NCBI GenBank assembly: GCA_044867525.1
Contig: JBIOVB010000038.1
Coordinates: 1-30,661 of the forward strand
From: JALYNX01 sp044867525
GTDB taxonomy: Bacteria > Actinomycetota > Acidimicrobiia > Spongiisociales > ZC4RG35
Length of the DNA stretch: 30,661 nucleotides
Direction of reading: 5' to 3'
The translations under genes were made by a program, and so were the position numbers. Positions 23,166 to 30,526 of this stretch are shown here, in pieces. The first letter of the stretch is position 1, and each line of letters starts with the position of its first letter. Below the pieces are notes generated by a model that worked only from the letters and a program-made list of their open reading frames with translations, was not told the DNA's origin and searched no databases.

Positions 23166-24224
23166 ATGAACAAGCGTCTCCTTTCTCTCCTCGCGGTGTG
23201 CGTGCTGACGGTCGCCGCTTGCGGTGATCCCGATCAGTCAGGGCCCACGACCCCGCTGGATGCTCCCGATACCGCCCTCCTCGCCTACTCGCTGGAGGCC
23301 GGCGACGAGTACCAATACGAGGTCGGTCTCGATCAGCACATCGAGGTCGAGGCCAGCGGCGAATCGTCCGCAATGGGTCAAGAGCTTCCGGGTTCCGCCT
23401 CGGTCGACATCTCCGGAACAGGCACATTCACGCACGCCGTGGCCGCAGGGCCGGAGGACGGGACCTATGAGATCCACATCACCGGGGACTTCCAGGACCT
23501 CTCGGTGACGGGCACCGTTGACGGAGAGCCCGTGGACAGCAGCGAGGTCCCTGACTTCGCAGCGATGGAGCCGATCGACGCCACCGTCGTGGTCGACGAG
23601 CAGGGCAATATCGTGAGCGTCGACGGGGAGGAAGTCGAAGACCCGATGGCAGGCCTCTTCGGAGACCTCGGCTCGATGTCCAGCCCGTCGGCCCCAGGGC
23701 TCAATCCGGGGCAGTTCTTCGGGCCCCTTTTCTCCGATGAGGAGGTGACCGTCGGCGACACCTGGTCCGATGAAGTCGAGACGCCGGGATTGGATGACGA
23801 GCCGATCGTCACCAGTGTCACCAACACGATCACCGGGATGGAAGAAGTCGACGGCGCCCAGGTCTACGTGATCGACACCGCAACCAGCACGTCACTGATC
23901 GAGTTCGATCTCGCGGAGTTCTTCCGCGGCATGTTCGGGGCATTTGCCCCCGAAGGCGCCACCGAGGAGCAGACTGCGGAGTTCGAAGAGACCCTGAGTC
24001 AGCTCCGGTTCTTGATGACCATCGACGACACCAGTTCTGAGGGGACTTCGCGTTTCGACCCCGAAGCCGGCCTGGTCCGTTCTACCGATATGGCAGCAGG
24101 GTCCCATATCACCATGGACATCCTCATCCCTGACGAGACGACCAACGAGATGGCCGGGTTCCAAATGGACATGACTCTGGACCAGCAGCTGACCTACGAG
24201 CTGCTCTCCGGCTCGAGCTCGTAA
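23166..24224 (+). CDS. secreted lipoprotein of unknown function, mostly beta
   Basis: A 352-residue lipoprotein: basic MNKR, hydrophobic core, lipobox VAAC with Cys19. The remainder is acidic and rich in beta-type patterns (EAGDEYQYEVGLDQHIEVEA is the start of the domain, then GTYEIHITGDFQDL, GTVDGEPVDSSEVPD). It resembles DUF6263-like surface proteins in layout: a long twisted sheet followed by a flexible Gly/Pro-rich loop (SMSSPSAPGLNPG) and a C-terminal repeat of the same strands. I do not recognise a catalytic motif. The start at 23166 is preferred over the in-frame codon at 23016 because of the lipoprotein signal and the -10 box. Confidence 0.75.
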   Translation: MNKRLLSLLAVCVLTVAACGDPDQSGPTTPLDAPDTALLAYSLEAGDEYQYEVGLDQHIEVEASGESSAMGQELPGSASVDISGTGTFTHAVAAGPEDGTYEIHITGDFQDLSVTGTVDGEPVDSSEVPDFAAMEPIDATVVVDEQGNIVSVDGEEVEDPMAGLFGDLGSMSSPSAPGLNPGQFFGPLFSDEEVTVGDTWSDEVETPGLDDEPIVTSVTNTITGMEEVDGAQVYVIDTATSTSLIEFDLAEFFRGMFGAFAPEGATEEQTAEFEETLSQLRFLMTIDDTSSEGTSRFDPEAGLVRSTDMAAGSHITMDILIPDETTNEMAGFQMDMTLDQQLTYELLSGSSS

Positions 24225-24249
24225 GGGCGCCCTCCCGGCCTCATCCGCG

Positions 24250-24301
24250 GGGTCACCCACGGGAGAGACCGGGCACCCCGGTACCATCACAGGGGTGACC
24301 C
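24250..24301. repeat. nested inverted repeats over the deoC promoter and start codon
   Basis: GGGTCACCC (24250-24258) is the exact inverse of GGGTGACCC (24293-24301), and between them ACCGGG (24268-24273) faces CCCGGT (24277-24282). The right outer arm contains the deoC GTG start. The inner hairpin may terminate the upstream lipoprotein transcript; the outer pair could be an operator or a structure masking the start. Confidence 0.5.
24282..24287 (+). promoter_or_regulatory. -10 box (TACCAT) for the deoC operon
   Basis: TACCAT ends 7 bases before the deoC GTG at 24295. Together with the absence of a well-spaced ribosome binding site it suggests leaderless transcription of the operon. Confidence 0.45.
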
Positions 24302-25248
24302 TGGCGCCCGCACGTACCTCGATCCTCCCCGATCGGATCACCACTCCCACGCTGCGTTCGTTCCTGCGCTCGGTCCCCTCGGTCGATGAGGTCGGTGCCC
24401 AGGAGCGGGTCGCCGCCCTCTCCACGCGTTCGATCAAGAAGGAGTCGAAGCGCTCTGCCCTCGACTTGATAATCCGGATGATGGACCTGACCACTCTCGA
24501 GGGGAAGGACACCGCGGGGAAGGTCGCTCAGATGTCGGCCAAGGCGATCCGGCCCGACCCCACCGACCCCTCGGTGCCTTCGGTGGCGGCGGTTTGCGTC
24601 TACCCGACGATGGTCAAATACGCCTTGGAGGCCACCGAGGGCTCATCGGTGAAGGTGGCCAGCGTCGCCACCTATTTCCCCTCGGGGTTGGTCGACACCG
24701 ACCTCAAGGTGGAGGAAGCGTCCCGGGTGGTGAGGATGGGGGCCCATGAAGTGGACATGGTCATCGATCGTGGCGCCTTCCTCTGTGGCGAGTACTTCAA
24801 GGTCTTCGACGAGATCCGAAGGGTCAAGGACGCATGCGGTGACGCCCATCTCAAGGTGATCCTGGAGACCGGCGAGCTGGTGACCCTGGACAACGTCCGA
24901 CAGGCCTCTCTGCTGGCGATGGTCGCGGGCGCCGACTTCATCAAGACATCGACCGGGAAGGTGCAACCGGCGGCCACTCTTCCGGTGACGCTCGTCATGT
25001 TGGAGGCGATCCGGGACTTCATGGACGCCACCGGGGTGATGGTTGGCATGAAGCCGGCCGGTGGGATCAGGACAGCAAAGGACGCTATCCGCTACCTGGT
25101 GGTGCTCAACGAGACGCTGGGTGAGCCCTGGATGACCCCAGACTGGTTCCGGCTCGGTGCCTCCACGTTGCTCAATGATGTCTTGATGCAGATTCGCTGG
25201 TTGAACACCGGCCGCTATTCGTCACCCGACTACTTCACCAAGGATTGA
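24295..25248 (+). CDS. deoC: deoxyribose-phosphate aldolase
   Basis: A 317-residue class I aldolase that splits 2-deoxyribose 5-phosphate into acetaldehyde and glyceraldehyde 3-phosphate. The Schiff-base Lys is Lys217 in ADFIKTSTGK; MDLTTLEG (63-70) and VGMKPAGGIRT complete the active site. It belongs to the longer DeoC type with about 60 extra N-terminal residues. Start is GTG 24295. It heads an operon with an aldehyde dehydrogenase 2 bases later, a cysteine-less ALDH partner and a DUF1990 protein, each overlapping the next by 4 bases. Oxidation of the released acetaldehyde is the natural link. Confidence 0.95.
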   Translation: MTLAPARTSILPDRITTPTLRSFLRSVPSVDEVGAQERVAALSTRSIKKESKRSALDLIIRMMDLTTLEGKDTAGKVAQMSAKAIRPDPTDPSVPSVAAVCVYPTMVKYALEATEGSSVKVASVATYFPSGLVDTDLKVEEASRVVRMGAHEVDMVIDRGAFLCGEYFKVFDEIRRVKDACGDAHLKVILETGELVTLDNVRQASLLAMVAGADFIKTSTGKVQPAATLPVTLVMLEAIRDFMDATGVMVGMKPAGGIRTAKDAIRYLVVLNETLGEPWMTPDWFRLGASTLLNDVLMQIRWLNTGRYSSPDYFTKD

Positions 25249-25250
25249 CC

Positions 25251-26723
25251 GTGGCATCTGAGATCGCAACCACCACTCCCTTGCGTTGGGAATACGCCGG
25301 GTCTCGTGAGTCGGCCGACATCGCTGCTCTCGACGACCGGTACGGGCTCTTCATCGACGGCGAGTTCGTCGCACCCAAGTCGGGAAAGCACTTCCCGACA
25401 ATCAACCCGGCCACCGAAGAGCCGTTGGCAGAGGTGGCCGAGGCGGGCGCCGAGGACGTCGATGACGCGGTGACCGCGGCTCGCCGAGCATTCGACAATG
25501 TGTGGGAGCCGATGGAGCCGTCGGAGCGGGCCAAGTACGTGTTCCGGATCGCCCGAATGATCCAGGAGCGGTCGCGGGAGCTGGCGGTGGTGGAGACCCT
25601 GGACGGGGGCAAGCCGATCAAGGAGGCGCGAGACGTCGACCTGCCCCTGGTGGCGGGCCATTTCTTCTACTACGCGGGTTGGGCTGACAAGCTGGAATAC
25701 GCCTTCCCCGGGGTCCGGCCACGGCCACTCGGGGTGGCCGGTCAGGTGATCCCATGGAACTTCCCTTTGCTGATGCTCGCCTGGAAGGTGGCGCCGGCCC
25801 TGGCTGCCGGCAACACCGTCGTGCTCAAACCGGCGGAGACCACCCCGCTGACGGCCCTGATCGTTGCCCAGGTCGCTGCCGAGGCCGGCCTGCCCCCAGG
25901 GGTGCTCAACGTCGTCACCGGAGCCGGGGGCACCGGGGCGGCGGTGGTCGGGCATCCCGATGTCGACAAGGTCGCCTTCACCGGGTCCACTGCTGTTGGC
26001 AAATCGATCCAGAGCCAGCTCGTCGGTAGCCACAAGAAGCTGACATTGGAGCTCGGGGGCAAGGCGGCTCACGTGATCTTCGACGACGCCCCTCTCGATC
26101 AGGCGATCGAAGGGGTGATCAACGGGATCTTCTTCAACCAGGGCCATGTCTGTTGCGCCGGGAGCCGACTCCTCGTCCAGGAGAGCATTCACGACCGTTT
26201 CGTCGACAAGCTCAAGCGCCGATTGTCCACGCTGCGAGTTGGTGACCCAATGGACAAGAACACCGACGTCGGGGCGATAAACAGCCGTGCCCAGCTGGAG
26301 AAGATCAACGAGCTGGTCGAGGCAGGCCTGGATGAGGGCGCCGAGATGTTCCAGCCCGACTGCGTCCTCCCCGACCGAGGGTTCTTCTTCAAACCGACGC
26401 TGTTCACCAATGTCGCCCAGTCGCACCGGATCGCACAGGAGGAGATCTTTGGGCCTGTGCTCTCGATCCTCTCCTTCCGCACCCCGGAGGAGGCGGTGGA
26501 GAAGGCGAACAACACGCCGTATGGCCTCTCGGCCGGGGTATGGACATCGAAGGGCTCACGAATCCTGTGGATGGCCGACCGTCTCAAGGCGGGAGTGGTC
26601 TGGGCCAACACCTACAACAAGTTCGACCCCGCTTCGCCCTTCGGGGGCTACAAGGAGTCGGGCTTCGGCCGTGAGGGCGGCCGCCACGGCCTCCTCGCTT
26701 ATCTCGATTGGGACGAGTCATGA
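25251..26723 (+). CDS. aldehyde dehydrogenase, probable N-terminal half of a split ALDH16
   Basis: A complete 490-residue NAD(P)-dependent aldehyde dehydrogenase. Catalytic residues are present: Asn170 (IPWNFPL), Lys193 (VLKPAETTPL), Glu267 (LELGGK) and the nucleophile Cys301 (GHVCCAGSR), with FGGYKESGFGREGG near the end. GTG 25251 has AAGGA 7 bases upstream, so it is preferred to the TTG two codons before. It overlaps the next gene, which encodes a second ALDH-like chain lacking the catalytic domain. The likely substrate is acetaldehyde from DeoC, by context only. Confidence 0.93.
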   Translation: MASEIATTTPLRWEYAGSRESADIAALDDRYGLFIDGEFVAPKSGKHFPTINPATEEPLAEVAEAGAEDVDDAVTAARRAFDNVWEPMEPSERAKYVFRIARMIQERSRELAVVETLDGGKPIKEARDVDLPLVAGHFFYYAGWADKLEYAFPGVRPRPLGVAGQVIPWNFPLLMLAWKVAPALAAGNTVVLKPAETTPLTALIVAQVAAEAGLPPGVLNVVTGAGGTGAAVVGHPDVDKVAFTGSTAVGKSIQSQLVGSHKKLTLELGGKAAHVIFDDAPLDQAIEGVINGIFFNQGHVCCAGSRLLVQESIHDRFVDKLKRRLSTLRVGDPMDKNTDVGAINSRAQLEKINELVEAGLDEGAEMFQPDCVLPDRGFFFKPTLFTNVAQSHRIAQEEIFGPVLSILSFRTPEEAVEKANNTPYGLSAGVWTSKGSRILWMADRLKAGVVWANTYNKFDPASPFGGYKESGFGREGGRHGLLAYLDWDES

Positions 26724-27568
26724 GCCGGCTCGACGTCCGCAAGACCTACAAGCTCTACATAGGTGGCAGGTTTCCCCGCTCCGAGTCGGGACGGTCATAC
26801 CCGGCATTGGCGGCCGACGGCGAAGTGCTGGCCCGAGTCGCCCAGGGAAGCCGCAAGGATCTTCGCGACGCGGTGCGGGTGGCCCGTGACGCGGGCCCGG
26901 GCTGGGCCGGGAGCAGCGGTTACAACCGGGGCCAGGTCCTGTACCGGGTCGCCGAGACATTGGAGGATCGGGGCGGGACCTTCGTGGAGCAGCTCCAGGC
27001 AGCCGGAGTCGGCAAGCGCGCGGCGGTTGCCGAGGTGGGCGCCGCGGTCGACCGTATGGTGTGGTACGCAGGATGGGCCGACAAGTTCGCCCAGATCTAC
27101 GGCAACCTCAACCCGGTGGCCGGTCCCTTCTTCAACATCTCGGCGCCCGAGCCGACGGGGGTGGTCGGGGTCATCGCACCTGAAGAGCCCGCTCTGCTCG
27201 GCCTTGTCTCCGAGCTGGCCCCGGTGCTGGTGCCGGGGAACACCGTGGTGATCCTCGCCTCTGAGCGCATTCCAATGCCTGCGATCACGTTCACCGAGGT
27301 TCTCAACAGCTCGGATGTGCCGGGTGGAGTCGTCAACGTGCTCACCGGCCGCAAGGACGAGTTGATCCCCTGGCTCGCCGACCATATGGATGTCAATGCC
27401 ATCGCTGCCGGTGGGGCCACATCCGAGCAGGCGAAACGGGTCCAGGAAGGGGCGGTGCACAACGTGAAGCGGGTGGTGATGCCGTCCGGGAACGGACCGG
27501 GCCAGAGCCCGTATCGCATCGCGGCGTTCACCGAGACCAAGACGGTCTGGCATCCCAAAGGTTTGTGA
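26720..27568 (+). CDS. catalytically inactive ALDH-like protein, partner of the upstream ALDH
   Basis: A 282-residue protein related to the N-terminal and NAD-binding parts of ALDH (KLYIGGRFPRSESGRSYPAL, WYAGWADKFAQIYGNLNPV, PTGVVGVIAPEEPALLGLV). It contains no cysteine at all, the Asn of PWN is replaced (APEEP), and the catalytic domain is absent. It is not a decayed gene: the frame is clean and ATG 26720 overlaps the ALDH stop (ATGA). In ALDH16 an active ALDH domain is followed by an inactive one in the same chain of about 770 residues; here 490 plus 282 gives 772. A role in assembly or stability of the active enzyme is inferred. Confidence 0.85.
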   Translation: MSRLDVRKTYKLYIGGRFPRSESGRSYPALAADGEVLARVAQGSRKDLRDAVRVARDAGPGWAGSSGYNRGQVLYRVAETLEDRGGTFVEQLQAAGVGKRAAVAEVGAAVDRMVWYAGWADKFAQIYGNLNPVAGPFFNISAPEPTGVVGVIAPEEPALLGLVSELAPVLVPGNTVVILASERIPMPAITFTEVLNSSDVPGGVVNVLTGRKDELIPWLADHMDVNAIAAGGATSEQAKRVQEGAVHNVKRVVMPSGNGPGQSPYRIAAFTETKTVWHPKGL

Positions 27569-28518
27569 CCCGGCTCGACTCCCTCACGTTCAGCTACCCC
27601 GAGGTGGGCGACACCCGGGTCCTCGGCGCTTCCGGCGCCGTCTTGGACGACCGCTACCGAGTCTTCGACGAAACATGGGTCGTGGGCAACGACCGATCCC
27701 AATTCGAGGCAGCGTCGGAGTGCCTGATGACCCTCGAAATGCACCGTGCGGCCGGGCTGGCAGTGGCGATGGGCCCAGACCTGGTCGAGGAGGGGTCTGC
27801 ATTCAGACTCGGCATCGGCGTCGGCCCATTCCGGATCGAGGCTCCTTGCCGGGTGGTGTACACACTCGACGACACGGCAGACCGTTCTGGATTCGCCTAC
27901 GGCACGCTGGTCGGGCACCCGGAGCGGGGCGAGGCGCGGTTCGAGCTCACCCATGACGAGGGGGAGCGCCAGGTCAGATTTCGCATCGCCACCTTCTCAC
28001 GCCCTGAGTCCATCTTGGCCCGTCTCGGGGGTGGGGTGACGCGCTTCGTGCAACGTCAGGCCAACAAGCGATATCTCGCCGCGATCGAAGCCGCGTGCTC
28101 ACCCCACGAGGCGGCGGCCTTGGATCGGCATTTTGCCCTCCGCCGGCTTCTGTTCGGGTTGGCCATGTCGGTTGCCGGGTTGTCCATTGCGATCTGGGGC
28201 ATCTCCCGTCTAACGGGCCACCCGACCGCGCTCGGGATCGCCGCCGGCCTCATGCTGGCATTGATGCCGCTGGCTCTCCTGGCACGGATCGTGCCTTCGA
28301 GCCGCGCTGAGCTCGTCCGTACTCGCACCGGGCCCAAGCCGACCTTGAAGGACTGGTTGATCGCTGCGGCCTGGGTGATCACCTTCCTCGTCCTCATTTA
28401 CACGGTTCCCCTCGCCTTGCTGGTCATGGCGGTCCCCGCCGCCCTTTCCACGCTGGCCGTCGGGATCCGGTTCGTGTGGCGCGGGGCAAAGGCGCTCCTG
28501 GTGGGGAAGGACGCCTGA
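27565..28518 (+). CDS. DUF1990 protein with four C-terminal membrane helices
   Basis: A 317-residue protein. Residues 1-172 form a DUF1990 domain: LTFSYPEVGDTR at the start, APCRVVYTLDD (93-103), GFAYGTLVGHPERGEARFEL (109-128) and FSRPESILARLGG. Stand-alone DUF1990 proteins of about this size are common and of unknown function. Four hydrophobic helices follow (about 195-213, 221-242, 264-282 and 284-303). GTG 27565 overlaps the stop of the previous gene, placing it last in the deoC-ALDH operon. The link to deoxyribose or aldehyde metabolism rests on position only. Confidence 0.85.
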   Translation: MTRLDSLTFSYPEVGDTRVLGASGAVLDDRYRVFDETWVVGNDRSQFEAASECLMTLEMHRAAGLAVAMGPDLVEEGSAFRLGIGVGPFRIEAPCRVVYTLDDTADRSGFAYGTLVGHPERGEARFELTHDEGERQVRFRIATFSRPESILARLGGGVTRFVQRQANKRYLAAIEAACSPHEAAALDRHFALRRLLFGLAMSVAGLSIAIWGISRLTGHPTALGIAAGLMLALMPLALLARIVPSSRAELVRTRTGPKPTLKDWLIAAAWVITFLVLIYTVPLALLVMAVPAALSTLAVGIRFVWRGAKALLVGKDA

Positions 28519-28602
28519 GAGGCCAACGTGCCCCTCGCAGTGGTTTGCTCCCCCTCGTCGATGGGTAGAGCGGCCGAAACCCCAACCAAGGAGGTATTGC
28601 CT

Positions 28603-29535
28603 ATGAGGTTCCGACGCGGACGTTTTGTGCTTGTCGCGTTGCTGACCTTGACGCTGTTGGCAAACCTGCCGGGCATAGCCCTGGCGGGAGACGACGAGAG
28701 CGAGGAGACCCCGGCCACCCCGCCACCACCACCCGTGACCGAAGTCACCTCGGTGCTTCCGGTCCTCGGCTCGGGGCTCACAGTTTCCCTCACCCGCGAC
28801 GACGCCGGCACGATCACCCAGGTCGCCCTCGACCCGTCTGGGGCAACGACCGTCAAGGAGGGTGACCACAAGGTCGTATTCCTGTTGGCCGACGGCGACA
28901 CCCAGGTGGTGGTGAAGTCGTTCTCCAAGGACAAAGGCGACGACGGCGACGAGCGGGCTGCCGGCGTCAAGACCACGGTCACCGCCGACGCCACAGCGGA
29001 CGTGACCGGTGACGGATCGTGGTCCGCGGATGTCTTCGGCACCGGGGTGGTGACCATCCCCTACACCGTGTCGTGGGACGGGAACAGCCCGACGATCACC
29101 ATCGGTGACATCGTCCTCCCCGCAGGCGTCACAGCCGAGATCGGGGAGCCCAAGATCAAGGTGACGGAGGAGAAGTCCAGGTACAAGATCAGCGTCAAGC
29201 TCTCCAACGGCGAGGATGACGCCAAGGTGGCGTTCCATGCCTCGTCTCGCCTCGATGACGACGGCGAGCTCAAGGTGAAGCTCGCGGTGACTCTCGACGC
29301 CAAGAGCCACGTCAGATGCTGGGACGACGACCGGCGCGATCGCGACGACCGGGATGACGACGATCGCGATCGCGGCGATGACGACGACGAGGTGGCCGCC
29401 GCCTCGGAGTCCGGCGATCGCTGGGACGACGACGATGATCGGGATCGCGGCCGAGGCGACGAAGACGATGATGACCGTGGACGCGGCGACGATGACGACG
29501 ACGACCACGGCGGTGACAACGACGATGATGACTGA
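28603..29535 (+). CDS. secreted protein with an Asp/Arg-rich acidic tail
   Basis: A 310-residue exported protein. AAGGAGGT lies 8 bases before ATG 28603, the strongest ribosome binding site in the window. A signal peptide (1-28, MRFRRGRF then a long hydrophobic core ending IALA) precedes a Pro-rich stretch and a beta-rich domain (about 48-238) with a strand pattern like VSWDGNSPTITIGDIVLPAG. Residues 241-310 are almost entirely Asp, Arg and Gly (DDDRRDRDD-type runs). Such tails may bind Ca2+ or other cations or interact with the cell surface; no anchor motif is present. The protein family is unknown to me. Confidence 0.75.
   Translation: MRFRRGRFVLVALLTLTLLANLPGIALAGDDESEETPATPPPPPVTEVTSVLPVLGSGLTVSLTRDDAGTITQVALDPSGATTVKEGDHKVVFLLADGDTQVVVKSFSKDKGDDGDERAAGVKTTVTADATADVTGDGSWSADVFGTGVVTIPYTVSWDGNSPTITIGDIVLPAGVTAEIGEPKIKVTEEKSRYKISVKLSNGEDDAKVAFHASSRLDDDGELKVKLAVTLDAKSHVRCWDDDRRDRDDRDDDDRDRGDDDDEVAAASESGDRWDDDDDRDRGRGDEDDDDRGRGDDDDDDHGGDNDDDD
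29323..29532 (+). repeat. low-complexity GAC/GAT/CGC codon repeat
   Basis: The last 210 bases of the preceding gene are a degenerate run of GAC, GAT and CGC/CGG codons. Repeat units are irregular, so slippage in replication or in assembly is likely and the exact length should be treated with caution. Confidence 0.75.
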
Positions 29536-29540
29536 AACTG

Positions 29541-30236
29541 GTGGCTGAGCGTCACGGCTCCCATCACTCGAGTGGAGGGCCCACGAGGTGGGCCCTCCAT
29601 CTCTCTTTGGCCCTGGCGCTGGCGGCGTGCGGAGGAGAGGCAGCCTCGGACATCAGCACCCCCTCCACGTTGCTGGCCGCCATACCCACCTCGACCTCGT
29701 CTCCGGGCTCCACCGTCGACGGTGCCACGACTCAGCCCGTCGACGTCCATGCCGTCTTCCAGCAGTCGTTGGGCTTGACCTCTGTCAACTACCGCTTCCA
29801 ATCCGTGGTGTCGGTGAACGACACTCAGGTGACAACCATCCAGGGTGTCGTCGATGGGGAGTCGGTGGCGGCCACAGTGGCCGCGGGGACCTCCGAGGTG
29901 TCGTACATCCGCACCCCGGACGGGGAGTGGGTGACCGGTCCCGACGAGGAGTGGTCTGTGCTCGAGGGCGAGGCGCCAGTGGGGGCCCCTCTGGTCGGGC
30001 TCAGCGACGTCACCGGGCTGGCCCTCGAATCCACAGAGGGCAACAGTCGGGTGCTGCTGGCCACACTTGGCCCGGCGGCGGGCCCGGCTGCCGGGGCAAA
30101 GGTGACCATCACCCTGGTGGGGGGCATGATCTCCGAGATCCGCTATCAAGCAGCGTCTGGGTCCGACACCGCGACCGTGGTCACCTTGGTGACGGATGTT
30201 GGGTCCGCGGGCACGGTGACTGCACCCGCCGTCTAG
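29541..30236 (+). CDS. secreted lipoprotein, possibly LppX/LprAFG-like
   Basis: A 231-residue lipoprotein with lipobox LAAC and Cys30, preceded by an unusually long polar N-region. The first usable start is GTG 29541; no ribosome binding site is seen and a strong hairpin (29573-29599) lies inside the signal-peptide codons. The body, starting VDVHAVFQQSLGLTSVNYRF, has a pattern of short strands and Gly turns that loosely recalls the mycobacterial LppX/LprG lipid-carrier fold (DGEWVTGPDEEW, then a domain ending VTAPAV). That similarity is weak. The gene may be expressed by translation through from the previous gene, 5 bases upstream. Confidence 0.65.
   Translation: MAERHGSHHSSGGPTRWALHLSLALALAACGGEAASDISTPSTLLAAIPTSTSSPGSTVDGATTQPVDVHAVFQQSLGLTSVNYRFQSVVSVNDTQVTTIQGVVDGESVAATVAAGTSEVSYIRTPDGEWVTGPDEEWSVLEGEAPVGAPLVGLSDVTGLALESTEGNSRVLLATLGPAAGPAAGAKVTITLVGGMISEIRYQAASGSDTATVVTLVTDVGSAGTVTAPAV
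29573..29599 (+). terminator. strong hairpin followed by a pyrimidine tract
   Basis: TGGAGGGCCCAC (29573-29584) pairs perfectly with GTGGGCCCTCCA (29588-29599) around a GAG loop, followed by TCTCTCTTT. It has the form of an intrinsic terminator for the acidic-tail gene, yet lies within the first codons of the next frame. It could therefore attenuate that gene. Confidence 0.65.
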
Positions 30237-30318
30237 AGACCCATCATCGGGTAACTATCAAACGGTGACACGTAAGTAAAGTCGCGTCATCGGTTGCCGA
30301 TCTGTACAATGAGGGAAG

Positions 30319-30403
30319 CGGAAGGCGCTGGAATCGAACCAGATGCAGGACGCACCCAGGGCTTCTAAGGCCCGGTCCACCCACCAGGGTGGATTCACCT
30401 TCC
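30319..30403 (-). tRNA. tRNA-like RNA with an 8/4 acceptor/T branch, long variable arm and anticodon UAG (allo-tRNA candidate)
   Basis: On the minus strand 85 bases fold completely. Acceptor GGAAGGTG with CGCCTTCC (8 bp, one T-G); D stem TCCACC with GGTGGA (6 bp) and loop CTGGTG; anticodon stem CCGGGC with GCCC-T-GG (6 bp with a bulged T); loop CTTAGAA giving UAG (30367-30365); variable arm GTGC/GCAT; T stem CTGG/CCAG (4 bp) with the standard loop TTCGATT; G at the discriminator; CCA not encoded. Base 8 is a paired G instead of the invariant U. A canonical 7/5 fold would need T-C and C-T mismatches. The long arm and G73 suggest serine charging, the anticodon reads CUA (Leu). It may be a working tRNA, a suppressor or a regulatory RNA. 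Confidence 0.6.
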
Positions 30404-30413
30404 GCATGGGGTC

Positions 30414-30444
30414 GAGCCGGGAAGATGGCCAGTCTTCCCGGCTC
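30414..30444. ncRNA. 12-bp perfect hairpin upstream of the tRNA-like RNA
   Basis: GAGCCGGGAAGA (30414-30425) pairs perfectly with TCTTCCCGGCTC (30433-30444) across the loop TGGCCAG. Read on the minus strand it lies 10 bases before the tRNA-like 5' end, within the predicted leader. On the plus strand no U-tract follows. It may be a processing signal or part of a structured leader. Confidence 0.5.
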
Positions 30445-30497
30445 TGGTTCGTCGGGTGGTCCCCGGGGTTGGAATCCGGGCCGACTAGGTACCCGGG

Positions 30498-30526
30498 ACT
30501 CTACAACTGCCCTATCCCGAGTGCAA
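30498..30526 (-). promoter_or_regulatory. candidate promoter for the tRNA-like RNA (TTGCAC - 17 bp - TAGAGT)
   Basis: On the minus strand TTGCAC (30526-30521) is followed after 17 bases by TAGAGT (30503-30498). Transcription would begin near 30491, giving a leader of about 85-90 bases before the tRNA-like fold. No other minus-strand gene lies downstream in this region. Confidence 0.45.

Noticed and set aside
26720..27568. Pseudogene call for the short ALDH-like gene
   Set aside because: The frame is clean, coupled to its neighbours by 4-base overlaps at both ends, and its size fits the inactive part of ALDH16.
28210..29508. Minus-strand frame opposite the DUF1990 and acidic-tail genes
   Set aside because: The Val/Ile-rich product is just the reverse reading of GAC/GAT repeats; no start signal.
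29321..29535. CRISPR-like or tandem repeat array
   Set aside because: The repeats are irregular Asp/Arg codons within one frame, with no spacers.
30450..30500. Second tRNA, from a T-loop-like GGTTGGAATCC on the plus strand
   Set aside because: C56 of the T loop is replaced by G and no acceptor, D or anticodon arms can be drawn around it.
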